A stretch of 64,000 nt of DNA from Sympetrum striolatum (lineage: Eukaryota > Arthropoda > Insecta > Odonata > Libellulidae). Under the pieces are notes generated by a model that saw only the letters and a list, made by a program, of their open reading frames with translations, did not search any database and had not been told where the DNA came from. Shown in pieces: positions 13,443 through 26,320 of this stretch. Each line of letters starts with the position of its first letter. The stretch's first letter is position 1. The stretch spans positions 73,322,113 through 73,386,112 of the forward strand of contig OX388352.1 of assembly GCA_947579665.1 (NCBI GenBank), read 5' to 3'. Both the position numbers and the translations under genes were made by a program.

Positions 13443-13602
13443 AGAACTTTATTCATGTATACATATTACAAATAAGAACTCACTCAATAATTTTAATAAT
13501 AACAATAATACATTTATACAATGAACATGCTGCTACTTATCAATTTTATTATTAGGTAAATCTTAACAGAAACCTTTTGACTAGCAGCTAATATTAATCA
13601 AT
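13443..13602 (-). terminator. 3' UTR and poly(A) signal of the GPCR gene
   Basis: Downstream of the receptor stop codon on the minus strand, an AATAAA hexamer appears at 13448-13453 (TTTATT on the plus strand), about 150 bases after the stop. No stronger signal lies nearer to the stop. The cleavage site itself is not visible. Confidence 0.5.
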
Positions 13603-14928
13603 TCAAATGTTTTCAGTACAGAGTTCAGTGATCAATGTATTTTCACCACAGGGCATTTCTCCAGTTCTTTTCTGGTTCAGATCAATAGCAACACGAGCAG
13701 TACCACTACCATTCATAGTGGTCATTGTGCATTCATCAACGGGTCTGAGAATTGAGTTATAATGAGAGATATATTGAGAAGACTCCCATGTTGACTTAGA
13801 AGATCGACCACGTCCAGGACGGCGACCTTGAAGATTTACATTTTTGTCACCGCAACAGCAAAACAGATATCTTTTGAAATGCATTCTAAAAGCACCACTA
13901 ACTAAATACAGAGCAATTGGATTTATGCAGGAGTTAATGAAACCAAGACAGAAGCCAATGATTCGTAGAGCATGCCAGAAACCATTATAGTCTTCTGTTG
14001 CAGTTGGATGGTTATAGAACCAAAGCATGAAGATGTGTTGTGGGAGGAAGCATACAGCAAAGATAATGACAAATGCTAGGACCATACGTGCCACTTTCTT
14101 TCTAGCTCTGACTTGTTTAGCTTGTTGATGATGTCCTTGTAACATACCTTCACCAGGCATGTTTCTTGTGCTGAGTACAAGATGGCGAGCCATCAGTATA
14201 TAAAAAAATGCAATGATGGTGAGAGGAGCTGCATAATAGAGAAAGAACTTGCATATTACAATGGCTCGAGCATATTTCATACCCCATGATTCAGGGTAAG
14301 GATAGCATGCATCAAAGGATTTATCCTTGTGTATAACAAAATGGGCAATGTAGGAGGCTATTGCAGCTGGGAGAGCACACAATATGGCAAGCCCCCATAT
14401 TCCAACAGCAATGGCTACTGTACGTCCTGTGGCTCTCCTGCTACTAGTGTGAGTCCTCATTGGATCTACGATAGCAAAAAATCGGTCAGCAGAGAGAGCT
14501 GTCAAAGTAAATACTGATACACCAATTGATATGTCCTTTGCACATTCTGAGAGCTTGCATATAAGCTCTCCATATGGCCATGAGTCCACAGTGTAAACTG
14601 TTGATGTAAATGGAACACAAGTAATGATTACCAACAAATCACCAAGTGCCAAACTAAAAATGTAGGTGTTTGGGATGTTCCTCATGTTGGGATTCCTCAG
14701 AAAGATAAGTACAAGGGTGCCATTGCCTATGACACCCACAATAAATATGGCTGCAAATAGTATGGGTACAATGTATGTCTCAGGTCTCTTTATATATGGC
14801 ACATAGCCTATTGCAGTTTCTGTTGCATTTACTGTCATGTTCATTTCATCAGTAATCATATTTGAAACATTGGAGTCCAATGCTTCTGTGAAGAAATCTG
14901 TATCCACAATTAAGTCATCCATTTCCAT
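13603..14928 (-). CDS. CCHamide-type neuropeptide receptor (class A GPCR)
   Basis: The 441-residue product is a plasma-membrane G-protein-coupled receptor. Three N-glycosylation sequons (N20, N30, N34) precede TM1 (about 52-77, with GNGT). TM2 is about 88-108, TM3 125-147 ending in DRF (148-150, in place of DRY), TM4 170-190, TM5 222-247, TM6 282-303 with CFLP, and TM7 322-344 with NPIALY. C124 and C208 can form the conserved disulfide. CCC at 357-359 is a likely palmitoylation site. NTYIFSLALGDLL, CVPFTSTVYTV and KDISIGVSVFTLTALSADRFFAI are characteristic of insect CCHamide receptors and their bombesin-receptor relatives. I cannot decide between the CCHa1 and CCHa2 receptor. The whole coding sequence is in one exon. 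A second ATG lies two codons downstream of the chosen start. An acceptor-like TTTTTTCAG at 15137-15145 suggests a 5' UTR intron. Ligand specificity is inferred from family resemblance. Confidence 0.85.
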   Translation of the reverse strand: MEMDDLIVDTDFFTEALDSNVSNMITDEMNMTVNATETAIGYVPYIKRPETYIVPILFAAIFIVGVIGNGTLVLIFLRNPNMRNIPNTYIFSLALGDLLVIITCVPFTSTVYTVDSWPYGELICKLSECAKDISIGVSVFTLTALSADRFFAIVDPMRTHTSSRRATGRTVAIAVGIWGLAILCALPAAIASYIAHFVIHKDKSFDACYPYPESWGMKYARAIVICKFFLYYAAPLTIIAFFYILMARHLVLSTRNMPGEGMLQGHHQQAKQVRARKKVARMVLAFVIIFAVCFLPQHIFMLWFYNHPTATEDYNGFWHALRIIGFCLGFINSCINPIALYLVSGAFRMHFKRYLFCCCGDKNVNLQGRRPGRGRSSKSTWESSQYISHYNSILRPVDECTMTTMNGSGTARVAIDLNQKRTGEMPCGENTLITELCTENI

Positions 14929-15145
14929 ATGTAGAACGGAATATCAAATAAAATCTTCTGAAGTTGATTATAATTCCCAGAGGACTTGAATGCTCCACTA
15001 AGTATGATATTTGTCAATATCATTGAAGATGACAAATAAATTGTAAGTTTATTCTAATATTTATCTGAAATAATTTGTCTTCTTAAATCTCACACCACTT
15101 GCTGAAGTGATGCTGTAGACGTCAGTTTTCTATCATCTGAAAAAA
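14929..15145 (-). other. Probable 5' UTR portion and splice acceptor of the GPCR gene
   Basis: Upstream of the receptor ATG on the minus strand the sequence continues to TTTTTTCAG at 15137-15145, a good 3' splice site, so the untranslated exon probably begins at 15136. No in-frame ATG extension is needed. The upstream non-coding exon could not be located. Confidence 0.4.
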
Positions 15146-16411
15146 GAATAACACATGAAATGTTAGATTATTGAATGTAGACATGTAAATAGCGAAACTT
15201 CATCAGACAGTGATGAAAAAGTAGTTCTCTAATAGACACAATTTTTGAGGTGAATTCAAAATATAAACAGGTCCAAGAATTGTTATTGTACCATAGTAAA
15301 GTTACATAAATAATGTAGTTGTATTAATAAAATTTATCATTCCAAACTTTAACTATTTTTGGGAAAGTAAAGTTTATTAATCTAGAGTAAGAATTTTGGT
15401 TCATCTAAAAATAATATAGAAGTTGAAATACTTTTCTTGAGAATGAAAGTATACAAAATATTAGGAATTCATTATAATAGTTATCATAGATGTGCATATT
15501 CTACAAAATTTTATGATTCATTCCTAAATAGAACAATCATTTCTTCCACTGGAAAAAAAAAAACTTTCTTATGTGGAGGAAAACGGTCTCCATCCCATAA
15601 AGAATGCTTTATAAACAATGGGACTCTAAGTTTGCAGAGAAGTTTGCCTCAGGCTGGATAAAAGTGGTCCCTGGTATTGGAATAATGGGCCTTCTACATC
15701 AGAATCTGCTTTGCATCAAATAGCGTGTGAGTATTAACTTTAACAAGGTGAGCACCTGGTCTGCATTCACAGATTTGCTCGAGACTTTCAGGGTATGTTC
15801 TCTACTCAAAAACGATGGACGTGAGCCCAAAAATGTATGCTGAGGGGCTTTGTTTGCACAGAATTTGCATCTAGAAATCGGAGTCAGGCAACCTCGTCAT
15901 GCTCGTTTGTTAGCAGATGTGATGCCATGAGGAGGAAGACGTCTTAGGAAACTGAGCCAGGAAGAACTATTTTCTGTGGAGGAACCGGTTTAGTTATTAC
16001 TATGTTACTGTGGAAGCGTGGGAACTTTCTGTTAGAGGGAACTCCGTTAGATCCGGTACCTTCGACCCTGTAACCTAGCCGGGAACCAGGTGTTGAATTG
16101 AGGACATTGGAATCGAGCAATCATATTAATAGCCTTTTTTCCGTAGACACTTGAAAAAATTTGATGGCATTTTATTTCCTCCAATTAATCTGGAGCTAGC
16201 ACATGCATTACAACGTAGATGAAAACTTCTCAGCCTAAAGCACTAGCGCCATTGACACAGCCTTTTCATAAAAAAATGGATCCTTACTTGAAATCCCCAG
16301 AAAATGTGACATATTCCTTCTAGCTATTTTAGGTTTGATTCTAGAAGGTCAGAAATTCCTTAATTTTGTATAAAAATATATTGTGCAAATTTTCGGAAAA
16401 TTTTTGTTGTT

Positions 16412-17135
16412 GGGGAGACCGATTGGCATTAAATTCGCAGTTGCTAGAAGCTGTGTGAACAGGTGATTTTCTTGATTCGTAAAATTTGTTGTTTTATAAA
16501 AGTTTTTAGCTAATTTTTGACTTCATATTACATTGAGGTAATTGCGTTTTTATACTGCCTTATGTTAGAAAAAATACGTAAACCTATTGTTTAGTACTTA
16601 AGCTACATTTTCGGATACTGGCGCCGTAGCACCCAGGGTTATTCCGCTGCAGTGATACATTATTTTGTTTCATGCTGAAATAATGTAATAATTTACATTT
16701 ACATATACAATTTATGTTTACTGTTGCTTTACTTCCGTATTTCTCAAATTTTCTACTGATTCATTTCTTAAACAATGCAATTTTTTTCGTTGAAATCCTC
16801 GCAATTCATGTTTGCAAACTGGTTTTCATAAAAAGTTAATAAATTGATATAAAAGAATTAAGAAATACATAGTTATTTGCTTCCTTAAATGACGACGTCG
16901 TAAATCTGACACAATGGCGGAATTACTAGTAGCCGGGGTTATTCCCCCCTCCATTCAGTGTTTAATTAAAATATTCTTTTAAGTATTTTCTCAATAGGTA
17001 CGATATCAGTTAAATTCATTCAGATTCCATACAAGTGAATTAAGCTTTTCATTGTTTCTATTTACCATAAAACGTATTTGGTAATCAGTAGAAAATTAAA
17101 TTCTCTTAAAGTGGCGCCATTATCCCGGTCTCCCC
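16412..17135. mobile_element. Possible pogo-like MITE with GGGGAGACCG ends
   Basis: GGGGAGACCG at 16412 faces CGGTCTCCCC ending at 17135, a 10-bp perfect inverted repeat. The interior carries dispersed GGGTTATTCC and GCGCC words and no coding capacity. The right flank is TA, as in the related elements at 36979 and 52949, but the left flank is TT, so the target duplication is not intact. Confidence 0.4.
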
Positions 17136-19100
17136 TACATCCTGGTATTGAAAATCCAATTTATACGTGAAATTGTTTTGGTATAATTTCTTTAATTATC
17201 AGTAATGTTTATTTTATAGAATAATTTAGTATCTGCCTGACGTGGAACCAACGACCACATTAAAAAAAATCTTTGTCGTTTGTTGTTGCAGAAGAACATC
17301 TACCACCAATATCTATATGCTCAATTCTCTACCATCCCGGTGTGGTATGTGGAGTGGTTGCCTAACTACGATTTTCAGGTACGCATTTTGCATAAGAAAA
17401 GGTCTAGTGTCAACAAGTTTTGAATTCGTGTCTATTATTTTTGAGCAGGACAATGAAAGTTTCAAGCGAATCCGTGTTCCCCTTGTAAGTTAAAATTAAA
17501 ACTATTCTAGGAAGTCAGTTATCATTCAATCGGAAGAGAAGATATTTTAAAGATCAAAAGGATGTGTTCCTCCATGTGTTCAGTGCCTTACATATTTTAT
17601 TAATCATCAAAGGGGATGCCAATGTTACCTAACCTCTGTAGCGAAGACGGGCAGATCTCCGCCGTACATTTCATAAGAGAGAATCAAGACTGCTTGGTTT
17701 TGAACCCAGATCATTTTTGCAAGATATGAATGCATACAATTACCTGATAGGGATAACACTAATTTAATTCCAAGTTTGAAGTCGATATCATTCCGGGAAA
17801 GTTCTAGAATAAGATTCCAATATCCCCATTTGAAATTATGAATGAATGTAAAATGGCGCTCTGTCATCGAAATTAGGATCATTCCCTTGACACCCTTCCT
17901 CTAGTGCAATGAGTTTGGGCTTAATGGCATAGCAGGACCATTATTTCCAATTTAATGCATCAAAAGAAATCAAGCCTGCAAATATGATGCTTGAAAACTT
18001 AGTCGGATCATCTTCATGTGTCAGTTATCAGGGTGTGAATTTAAAGCAAAGTTCGCGAGTCATGCTTTTGTGAAAGTCACTGTGATCACGGGAAGATTAC
18101 CATGTGGATTTTAGGATACGCAAGTAAAATGGTTATGGACAAATAATCGCCTCATTTTAGGGCTGTTATCGGATGACACGTCTCAAGCTGATGTACATGG
18201 AAATTCTAAAGGTATTTGTTGCCTTGTAGAGCTTTCTGGACGATTAAAAGTACATAATAGAATCTTCATTACTCGGTATGGTAGATAATAAACTGATCGC
18301 GATTTTTAAAATCACTGTTAATCCGATGTCCATTTTATGCATACTAACGAGGGTAATTCCTTCACAGAATTTACGTATTATTATTGAAAATCAAATTAAT
18401 GGAACAATACGATGAATTGGTAAAATATAAATTAACATCAAATGATATTATTAATAATATACCATTTTGAAGGCAATCCAGTCAGCTGCGAGGTATAGTA
18501 CACAAACTGGAAGTAAAGATATTTTGAAAGCTTGAGTTGATAACTTAAAATGTATTCGATAAACTGTTATTATAAATCTTTTGGTGGCAAATATCGGGAC
18601 TTCAGAAATCTTGAAGCGAATTTCTGGCAGTGTGCTCACTAAACCTGGCGCTACATGCTGTATATATTCCAGATCATTCGTTTTATACGTTGATGGAGGC
18701 TTTTAGGCAGTCTATATCTCCATAATCAGCAGATGATGGAGTCTAATATCGACAGGTATAGAAAGAAGTATGGTGGCGCCAATGTAGTAATAAGAACGAG
18801 TGCGCTGCATAATGGCGCACTTTTCCCAAGTTATATTTATAATAAATAAATAAAATAAAAGTGTTAACCGGCCAACATATATTTTTGGAAGATAAGTTCA
18901 TTCTATCCCGCATCTATGTCATGTTTGGTCATAATTTAAACGCCCTCAAATTTACTCGGATGATCAAATTGTAGTGCAATCTTGTAAATTGCTTGCGTTT
19001 CACTACCACCTGCCAAATAACTATTACTTATTTATTCCTTCTCACATTCACTACCACATGAAGGAAAGCTCATCAAACCTTCCTATGAATCCAAAGACCC

Positions 19101-19142
19101 TTTGCATTGTAGATATCAAAAAATTGATATCTACAATGCAAA
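19101..19142. repeat. Perfect 19-bp inverted repeat with 4-nt loop
   Basis: TTTGCATTGTAGATATCAA at 19101-19119 is followed by AAAA and then its exact reverse complement at 19124-19142. Nothing nearby identifies it as an element terminus or terminator. Confidence 0.8.
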
Positions 19143-19494
19143 AACCTTCAGCATAGAGAAATAATGATAATTTGATAAAAAACTGGCAATATCCAAACTG
19201 GAAATACAAGTATCATTCCTAATTAGTTTTCAATTATTCACACAAAAACAAATTCTCGGAAAGATTAATAATTTTACCACATAACCGTAAAAATGTAGTT
19301 ACCTATTCTACTTTTCGTTCTCTTTTTCATACAATTAATTATTTTTGAAGGAGTGATATATCTTGTAACATTTAACGTGGATGAATATACCTGCGCCTGG
19401 AAGGTAGGCATTTTTCGTTCTTTCTCTTTTCCTGGTCCCCACTTTTAGAGAAATCCTAGATGGCCCTAAAAGTTCGCGAGTGAAGCTACTTATC

Positions 19495-19850
19495 GTTAGT
19501 TAGGCTTCACCTTGATCATGCATGTAGTGTATGAGAACCATCTGACAAGTTTTGTATTCGGGAATTAGAAAAGGTACAACGATGGGCAATACGTTTTTGT
19601 AAAATATTGCTGCGATAAATCAGTGAGCGCTGCTCAGATGGTTCAGGATGCGGGATGGGAATCTTTAGAAGATTAATACAAAGGATACATCTACTGATTA
19701 AGTTCAGAGAAAGTACGTTTTCGGATGATGTGACGAATATAATACGATCTCTCTATTATAACCGACGTTATGATGTTGCGAAGAAGATCATAGTAATATA
19801 TGCTAGAACGAATCGATTCAAGAATAAATTTTAAAGAAATACGGAAATAC
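19495..19850 (+). pseudogene. Non-LTR retrotransposon ORF2 C-terminal fragment
   Basis: Translation gives a PHLDHACSVW-like stretch, IRELEKVQRWAIRF near 19560, then WESL and RLIQRIHLLIKFREST around 19660-19715. This is the usual order at the C-terminal end of Jockey/CR1-type ORF2 proteins. It shares sequence with 2285-2560 and with 48030-48140, so this family has at least three remnants here. Frameshifts are present. Confidence 0.65.
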
Positions 19851-22800
19851 AGGAATAGGAGTTATTTAATCCCTTTTATACGAAGATATCAGAATTATAC
19901 ATGCTTGGATTGATCGTTACAATGTCGTCGGAACTTGTTGTCCCAATGGTAATAAAACATTCTCCATTCGGACATTAGCAGTTATTTTGGAGGCCTCAGA
20001 TTGCCTCATGCTTGCTCGCTCGTTCGTCTTCATCGACTTAGGGAAAGCAAGCCATGCCAAAGAAGCTCTCGTCAACCCCTAACGAGAAACTCCGCATTTC
20101 ATCATGGTCAAATGAAGCCAATAATACCTCCAATGACTTTTATATTAACTCTCAGAGTCATCGTATTTTCTCGTAGTTATTAGATAGTGCTTTTAAGTGA
20201 AATTGAGAACGCTTTCCTCAGGAGAGACTGAAAGCAAGCCCAAATTTTATTCTGTAGCAGTATATGATCACAATTTAACTAAATGAGATACTAAATATTG
20301 TATGCTAGAATATGCAATGTCAATTAAATAGAATATGTGCACTCCTAATAGTTCAAATGCTTCAAATCATAACCTCTACCTTAAAAATTACGGGCAGGGG
20401 AGGTTTGATGGTGCTTTTTAACTTTGGCATTGGCTCTGTGTTCCTCTCGATCGATTATAAATAGATAGCTCCAATAAATAGTGAATACCATTCAATTGCA
20501 ACATTTTGTTTCATTTTATACCCTTAAATCGAGGAGTATCTTTCGATTCCAAGGTTTGAACTCCTCCGGAATTGATATAGTGTAGATTATTTTAAACATT
20601 TATGATAGAATTACACACACTTCTGTCATCGTTCTTTGAAAAATACATTTGCTGGAAAGAAACATCTTAAAATAGAATATTTATAATTTACACGATCTTT
20701 CAAGCAATATCGACGACATTTCTTTATTCCGATCCTTTTAATTCTTTTTTCGAAGTTGGCTAAGAATTTTTGGTGCCGGTGGTTGTGAAATTTAATGTGC
20801 AGCTTTTTTGCGTCTACCAACAAACTCTATTTCTAGGACAGAGAAAAAGACACATTCAATAATCCTCTAATAGAGTCATCTAAAATGAAATGACCAATGA
20901 AAAAAAAACAACTTTCCTGTCGCTGGATATAGAAATGGAAAACGACAGAATGCCTCCTCTCAGCGCATCACCTCATATAATATCTCTGCATGAGCAATCA
21001 TCGGCAGAAGTGCTGTTGGCAGTGACTTGTCGTGAAACTCACCCCAGGGGGGTTTGCGCATTAGGGGAAGGTTATGGAACGTCATCGATCAAAATTAGCT
21101 CATTTTCACTGTCTTGAGGTCTACGCGGCAGGGGTTTCCTAGCGTTAAAAACAATTTAAAAACCAAAATTCAAGAGAGGATTATGCATTTCTTTTGAAGG
21201 GAAAATCATTAATTCTTACGTTGCTTGCAATCGTAAAAAGCATATTTTCTTTACCTAAGATCGAATCAAAGATCCGTCTTGTCATTGTTAATAAATATAC
21301 AAATCTCTACCTTAATGGAGAAAGTTGTACGATGAATGGTGTAATACAAGGAAAAATGCGGTAAATATGCGTACAATCGGAATAATAAAGGATGTTGGGA
21401 AACAATTACAGGTGTCTACAGGAAATACGCAGATCCGCTAACAAATTCTTCCAGTTATGTGTATCGTAAAGTGAGACCCATCACTCATTAAGATTTTTAA
21501 AGGCTAATAAATAAAGTATCAAGAAACAAGATTGATAAGATCAATTTCAGCGCTTTCATATAGAAAAAGGCCTCAATTAAGGGATTAGAATGCATACATT
21601 GAAAGAGAGATCCAGAAATTAATGAACCTAAGTTGAAAGAACGCCCAAAGTACGAACGAGGTTTATATCCAGAAGGTGATTAAAATGAAATGATTAGAAG
21701 TAGAATAAAAAAGAAGAACTTAGAAGGTAAGCTGAATTGAGAAAGCAAACGGAGTAGACGTAGAAAGATGTGGTAGAAGGAAGTCCGCTGGAAGGAGATA
21801 TATACGATGATACAGAAATATAAATTAACGAATGAAAACAGGGATGTTTGTGAGAAGAAGAAGAAAATCCAAGGACGAGCAAACATGCTGTTTGATGTGC
21901 CAAAGTTTCTGGCAAATGTCTACAAAAAGGAATGGCTTGACATTCATAGCAAATGCAGTGTTTACTTCAAACTACGCTATGGACAGTTCACCAAATCCTA
22001 AGTTCATTCGTCATCTCAAATATGCATTCTCTTTCTTGCTGTTTCAAGAAATGGAAAACACAAATGAATATGAAGATAAGGCAATGAATATGGTAAATTT
22101 ATTGGAATGTAGTCAAATCTATTTTTATAAACAACTGTCCCAGTGGCGAAATAAACTAAAGATATAATTCTTATCCAGAAATGTGTGGGAAAAACAGAGA
22201 CGAGAAGCAAGATAATGGTTACAACTTTTGAAGGAAATACAATTTTGTTCCTTCTTTCATAGGCTCCATTAAGTGCTGTACATAATTGAGGTGGAGAGAA
22301 TTTGGATTCTTTTCAAAGGTCCCACCTTACAGGGCCTTTTCTGTGAAAAACCTTGTACGTATATGTAATAATATTATCAATGCTTCCAGCTTAAACAAGT
22401 CCCGCCCTATACAGGTTTTACTGTAATTAGTTGCTATCGTCGGCAGCCTTAGAAGAGCAAGAAGGTAATTTCGCTTCTCAACTACAATACCTGCCACTCC
22501 CAGATGAAGGTCAGTATAAATCAATAGCAAGACGACAAGGAGAGTATTGGACCCTGCCAAATTGTCTAGTACAAACAGCTGGTAAACATACAGCAGAGAT
22601 TAACGAAAACCCATAGAAGGCCTGCTCCCTGTAAGAGCCACTATAATTTTTAATCTGTGATCGATCCACATAAAATTTGATTTATGTATCAGAAAATTTC
22701 TGGCGATTTTTCGTTTAATTAACATCAGGAAAAATTAGCAATAATTGAAAAATATTGCTCCAACTATTGAGATAACGTCGAGTAAGTAAGAAATTTTAGG

Positions 22801-24049
22801 TACATAACTTCTCATAGGACAAAAAATCATACATAAATAAGAAAATGCCTCTTACTGAATTCAGGGGAGGATGGAGGTCGCCAAAGTTTTATGGCTATCT
22901 AAAGAATTTCTCCACTCATCATCGACCTCCTTCTAACTAACTACAATGTAATTACAGTAGGAAAAGCATAATATTTGCATATATGGTTCTTTAAATCTTT
23001 GTTTTGCTCTGTGTACATATCTACATGATATACATTTTTAGCGATTTTTCCTTTCTGGTGACATTTTCTTATTTTTAGTCCTGCCATTAATCATTTACAA
23101 TGTATCATATTTGTGGAGGGGATGGGACAATGCAGAAACTGAAATCGTCTTAACACTTACAATTTTAAGATAGAGTCACACAGTATAAAATATGTTGATA
23201 GCTTAAAGGCCTTAAAGTCACAATGAGTTAATCTGTTTGGCCTTTGTATTTATTAGGCTGCAGGTGAACGACTCGGCGACGGCCGGAAAGTTCGGCGACG
23301 GTCTATTCGTCGAAGATGCAACGATAAAACGAAATTTACGAAACTGAAATAATATTTTTTCAGTACAAATATAAAAATTAAATCACTTCGAATAAAACGC
23401 TTTTCTTAAAAAGTGATATCATGGACCAAAATTTAATTGATTTTAAATGAAAAAATATGTAAATGTTACGGAGTTGTATATAAAATGAAATTAGAAAAAT
23501 ATTATCGAAGTCAATCAGTAAGAAGTTTTTGAAATGAAACGAAATGTTTGATGCAAATTATATTTTTAATGTTTAAGTTGGCGGTATTTTTTGTTTCATA
23601 CCGATAAAATTTTTATTTTGACTTAATAGAATTAGTCCCACAATTATATTGCTTCAGTTTTATCTTAGCTCGGTACGTCAATGTTGGGCGTCATACGAAG
23701 CAGGAAGCTTTATTACCAGGAAGTTGCAATTTTCCGGTTATTCATTACTTTACATTTATCTCTGCGATAATCGATACCAATACTGTAGAACAGCTGTAAT
23801 TATTTTTATCGTTAAATTTAAGAATAGTTTATCGTAATCTATCACGCAACAACATATTTATGTAACCTCGCGATTTTGATCAATGATCAAAGTATATCTA
23901 ATTTAATTGAATTTCTTTCATTCGTATCTAAAATATGAATTAAAGAAATTCAAATAAAAAACGTCGATTGAATGAATAAGATTTTGCGATACTTGGTGGA
24001 AATTAATTTTTTTAAAGTCTTTACCGACAAAACTTGTGCAGATTCCACG

Positions 24050-24115
24050 ATACAAAAACACGAGTTGACCGGTTTAGGTGCAAATCACGCCATCTTCAGA
24101 ACAGAGGATTTGGAC
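24050..24115 (-). ncRNA. Degenerate hammerhead-like motif of Penelope-type repeat
   Basis: On the minus strand, CTGAAGATGGCG is followed by a possible short stem, then TAAACCGGTCAACTCGTG. The order CUGANGA, stem, (G)AAA, CCGGUC matches the small hammerhead variants reported for Penelope-like retroelements, but GAAA is mutated to TAAA. It is related to the copy at 55152-55324, and is probably inactive. Confidence 0.35.
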
Positions 24116-25624
24116 TGACAAGCCGATTTGGGTTGGACGTACTTTTTACTCAGACCACATGAGTGGACAATCTCTTTGTCCTTCTGTTCAGTTTAGCCCA
24201 ATGTGTATTAAGCGAGGATGACGTTAAGGTGAGGGAGGGAGCTAATCTTAGAGCAGACAAAAACTAATTTTTGCAGGTTTCTTACAAACTAGAGAAAAGG
24301 ATGAAAAAAAGAAATAAGATTATGGTTTATTGTTTAGGCTTATTCAAATTTACACTGAATGGAGTTCTAACGTATTAACATCTATGCTAGGGAATTGCTC
24401 GTTGTTTTTTTGAAAATTTACTAATCAAAATCATGTCGAGACTACCATCCTACGTTGTAAACCTGCTAATAATGAATTTTTCGTTGTGGTGTCTATAGTA
24501 ACTCATATAAGGAAAAACTAACGGCTTGAAGAGATGCGGCATTGTTCAAAACTTGTGAAATATATTCAGCAGAAAAATTACAGTCGGAAAGTGAGACTAA
24601 GATGCTAAGACTAAATGTTTACAAGGCACGTTGAATCAAACTTGATTTTAACCTAGAGCACTGACGAAGAAACACGGCGAGTGATTCGTATCAAAGCTCC
24701 GCTTTGCGTATCATCTGCTCTTGAGAGGCTTGAAAGCAAATAAACTCGGAATGAGTCAGCTTACTCCTTACAAATCCTGTGCCCGTGCAAAACGAAATTC
24801 TGAGTTTGAATTCGGTATATTTTTGGAGGCGTGTTTCATTCATCTGCAGGAGGAATTTGCTATCATTAGTTGCATCTTCTCTAACATATCCATTTATTTC
24901 AAGCGCGAATTAAATAAATTGCTTTGCTGAAGGTGATGTTTCATTCAAAAAGAATGTTTCACGAGTTTTTATCATTCAAATAATTTTAAAATTTTGATAT
25001 TTTTACTCGTTCGCTTTTATTTAATCTTACATCCAAAAGAAAGTATCAAAATGTGAGATAGATATATATGCTTTTCGTGCTAAGGTTGCCTCCAAGTGAT
25101 TGGAAGGAGAATGTAAAATGCGAATATCCTTAAATGTCCTAAATACTAGTTCAGTCTCTTTTGCTTTAAACTTGTCACCTCTTGAAACAAAGACGAGTCC
25201 ATTCTAGTAATATTCTACTGTCAAATCTGCTAAATAATAACATAGACTTAAATTATCTAGTCAATAAAATATATTTTCATGTTCTTCCAAAATACACTAG
25301 AAATAATTTACTTTTGCATTATCAAAAAATAGAAGAATTACAGTTACTTCTCACCCATGATATCTGCAATTAGAAATTATAATTCTATTGAGGACAAATT
25401 TATGAGACTTAAAGTCACAATTGTTTGAGAGAAAATTGGAATCATTATCACCATAACTGTTTATTAATATTAGATCAATTTTCTTATAAAATCTAAGCGT
25501 TAACTTTCCAAAAAATCTAGTGTATGCAAATTAACTCATAATTGAATCTTAATATTCTAATTTAATCATATACTGTATTATTTCCTACCCCTTGTTACTT
25601 TATATTATATATAACCATAGATTT

Positions 25625-25760
25625 TACTTTGCATTATGGTCATGTGGCCAGCGCGTTTGCCTTTGGTGAAAGCGGTCCCGGGTTCGAATCCCGGTGGGAG
25701 CCAATGTGCGAAATGACCTAAGCTGTCGAAGCACTTTTAACAATACTACTTTGCATTATG
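25625..25760 (+). mobile_element. tRNA-derived SINE with 14-bp target-site duplication
   Basis: The 108-base body (25639-25746) has a tRNA-like head with a perfect B box GGTTCGAATCC at 25681-25691 and an A-box-like sequence near 25640. It is flanked by exact copies of TACTTTGCATTATG at 25625-25638 and 25747-25760. No acceptor stem pairs across the ends, so it is a SINE and not a tRNA gene. It shares its head with 37013-37095. Confidence 0.85.
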
Positions 25761-26320
25761 TACAGGTTACTTCATTTTATAATGCATTAGTGTGAACCTT
25801 TTTCTTCCTTTAACTCTCTTCATTCTTAAATTTTTGAGTGCCTACATGCCAAATATTCTTTTATAGGCCAAAATTTTGCAATTATACCATACGACTTATT
25901 TATAAATTTAATTTGTATTACCTATTGAAGCATATTATTATTATTAATAGAAGTGGTGGTTAAGGCAATGCTACATTGATGAAATCCGTATCTAATTCTA
26001 TCTAATGCTTTAAATTATATGCAGCAAGAGTTTAACATATAATTGCTAATTATCGCTTTAAGGCGCCTTCTGAAGTCCTAGTTACTCAGAAGAACCTGAA
26101 CGAGGAAATCTACCAATAAATATACTATTTATAATCTATGCATGTAAACGGTACAATCTACATTATCGTAAATAAATGAATATAAACTTAAAAAAATCAT
26201 GCCACGTATTTTTTGGAGAAAGTATCCCTAACCTTAGAAATTCTTGAACACAGCACAGACGAGGCCGTAATTGAGTTGTATTGAAGCCTCGTCGGTTAGC
26301 CTGCTGACGTTGCAACGCCT

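Noticed and set aside
21680..22210. Overlapping short ORFs on both strands
   Set aside because: No conserved motif and mutually overlapping; consistent with purine-rich chance open frames.
25639..25746. tRNA gene
   Set aside because: B box is perfect but there is no acceptor stem, and exact target duplications mark it as a SINE. The same reasoning applies at 37013, 42318 and 43265.
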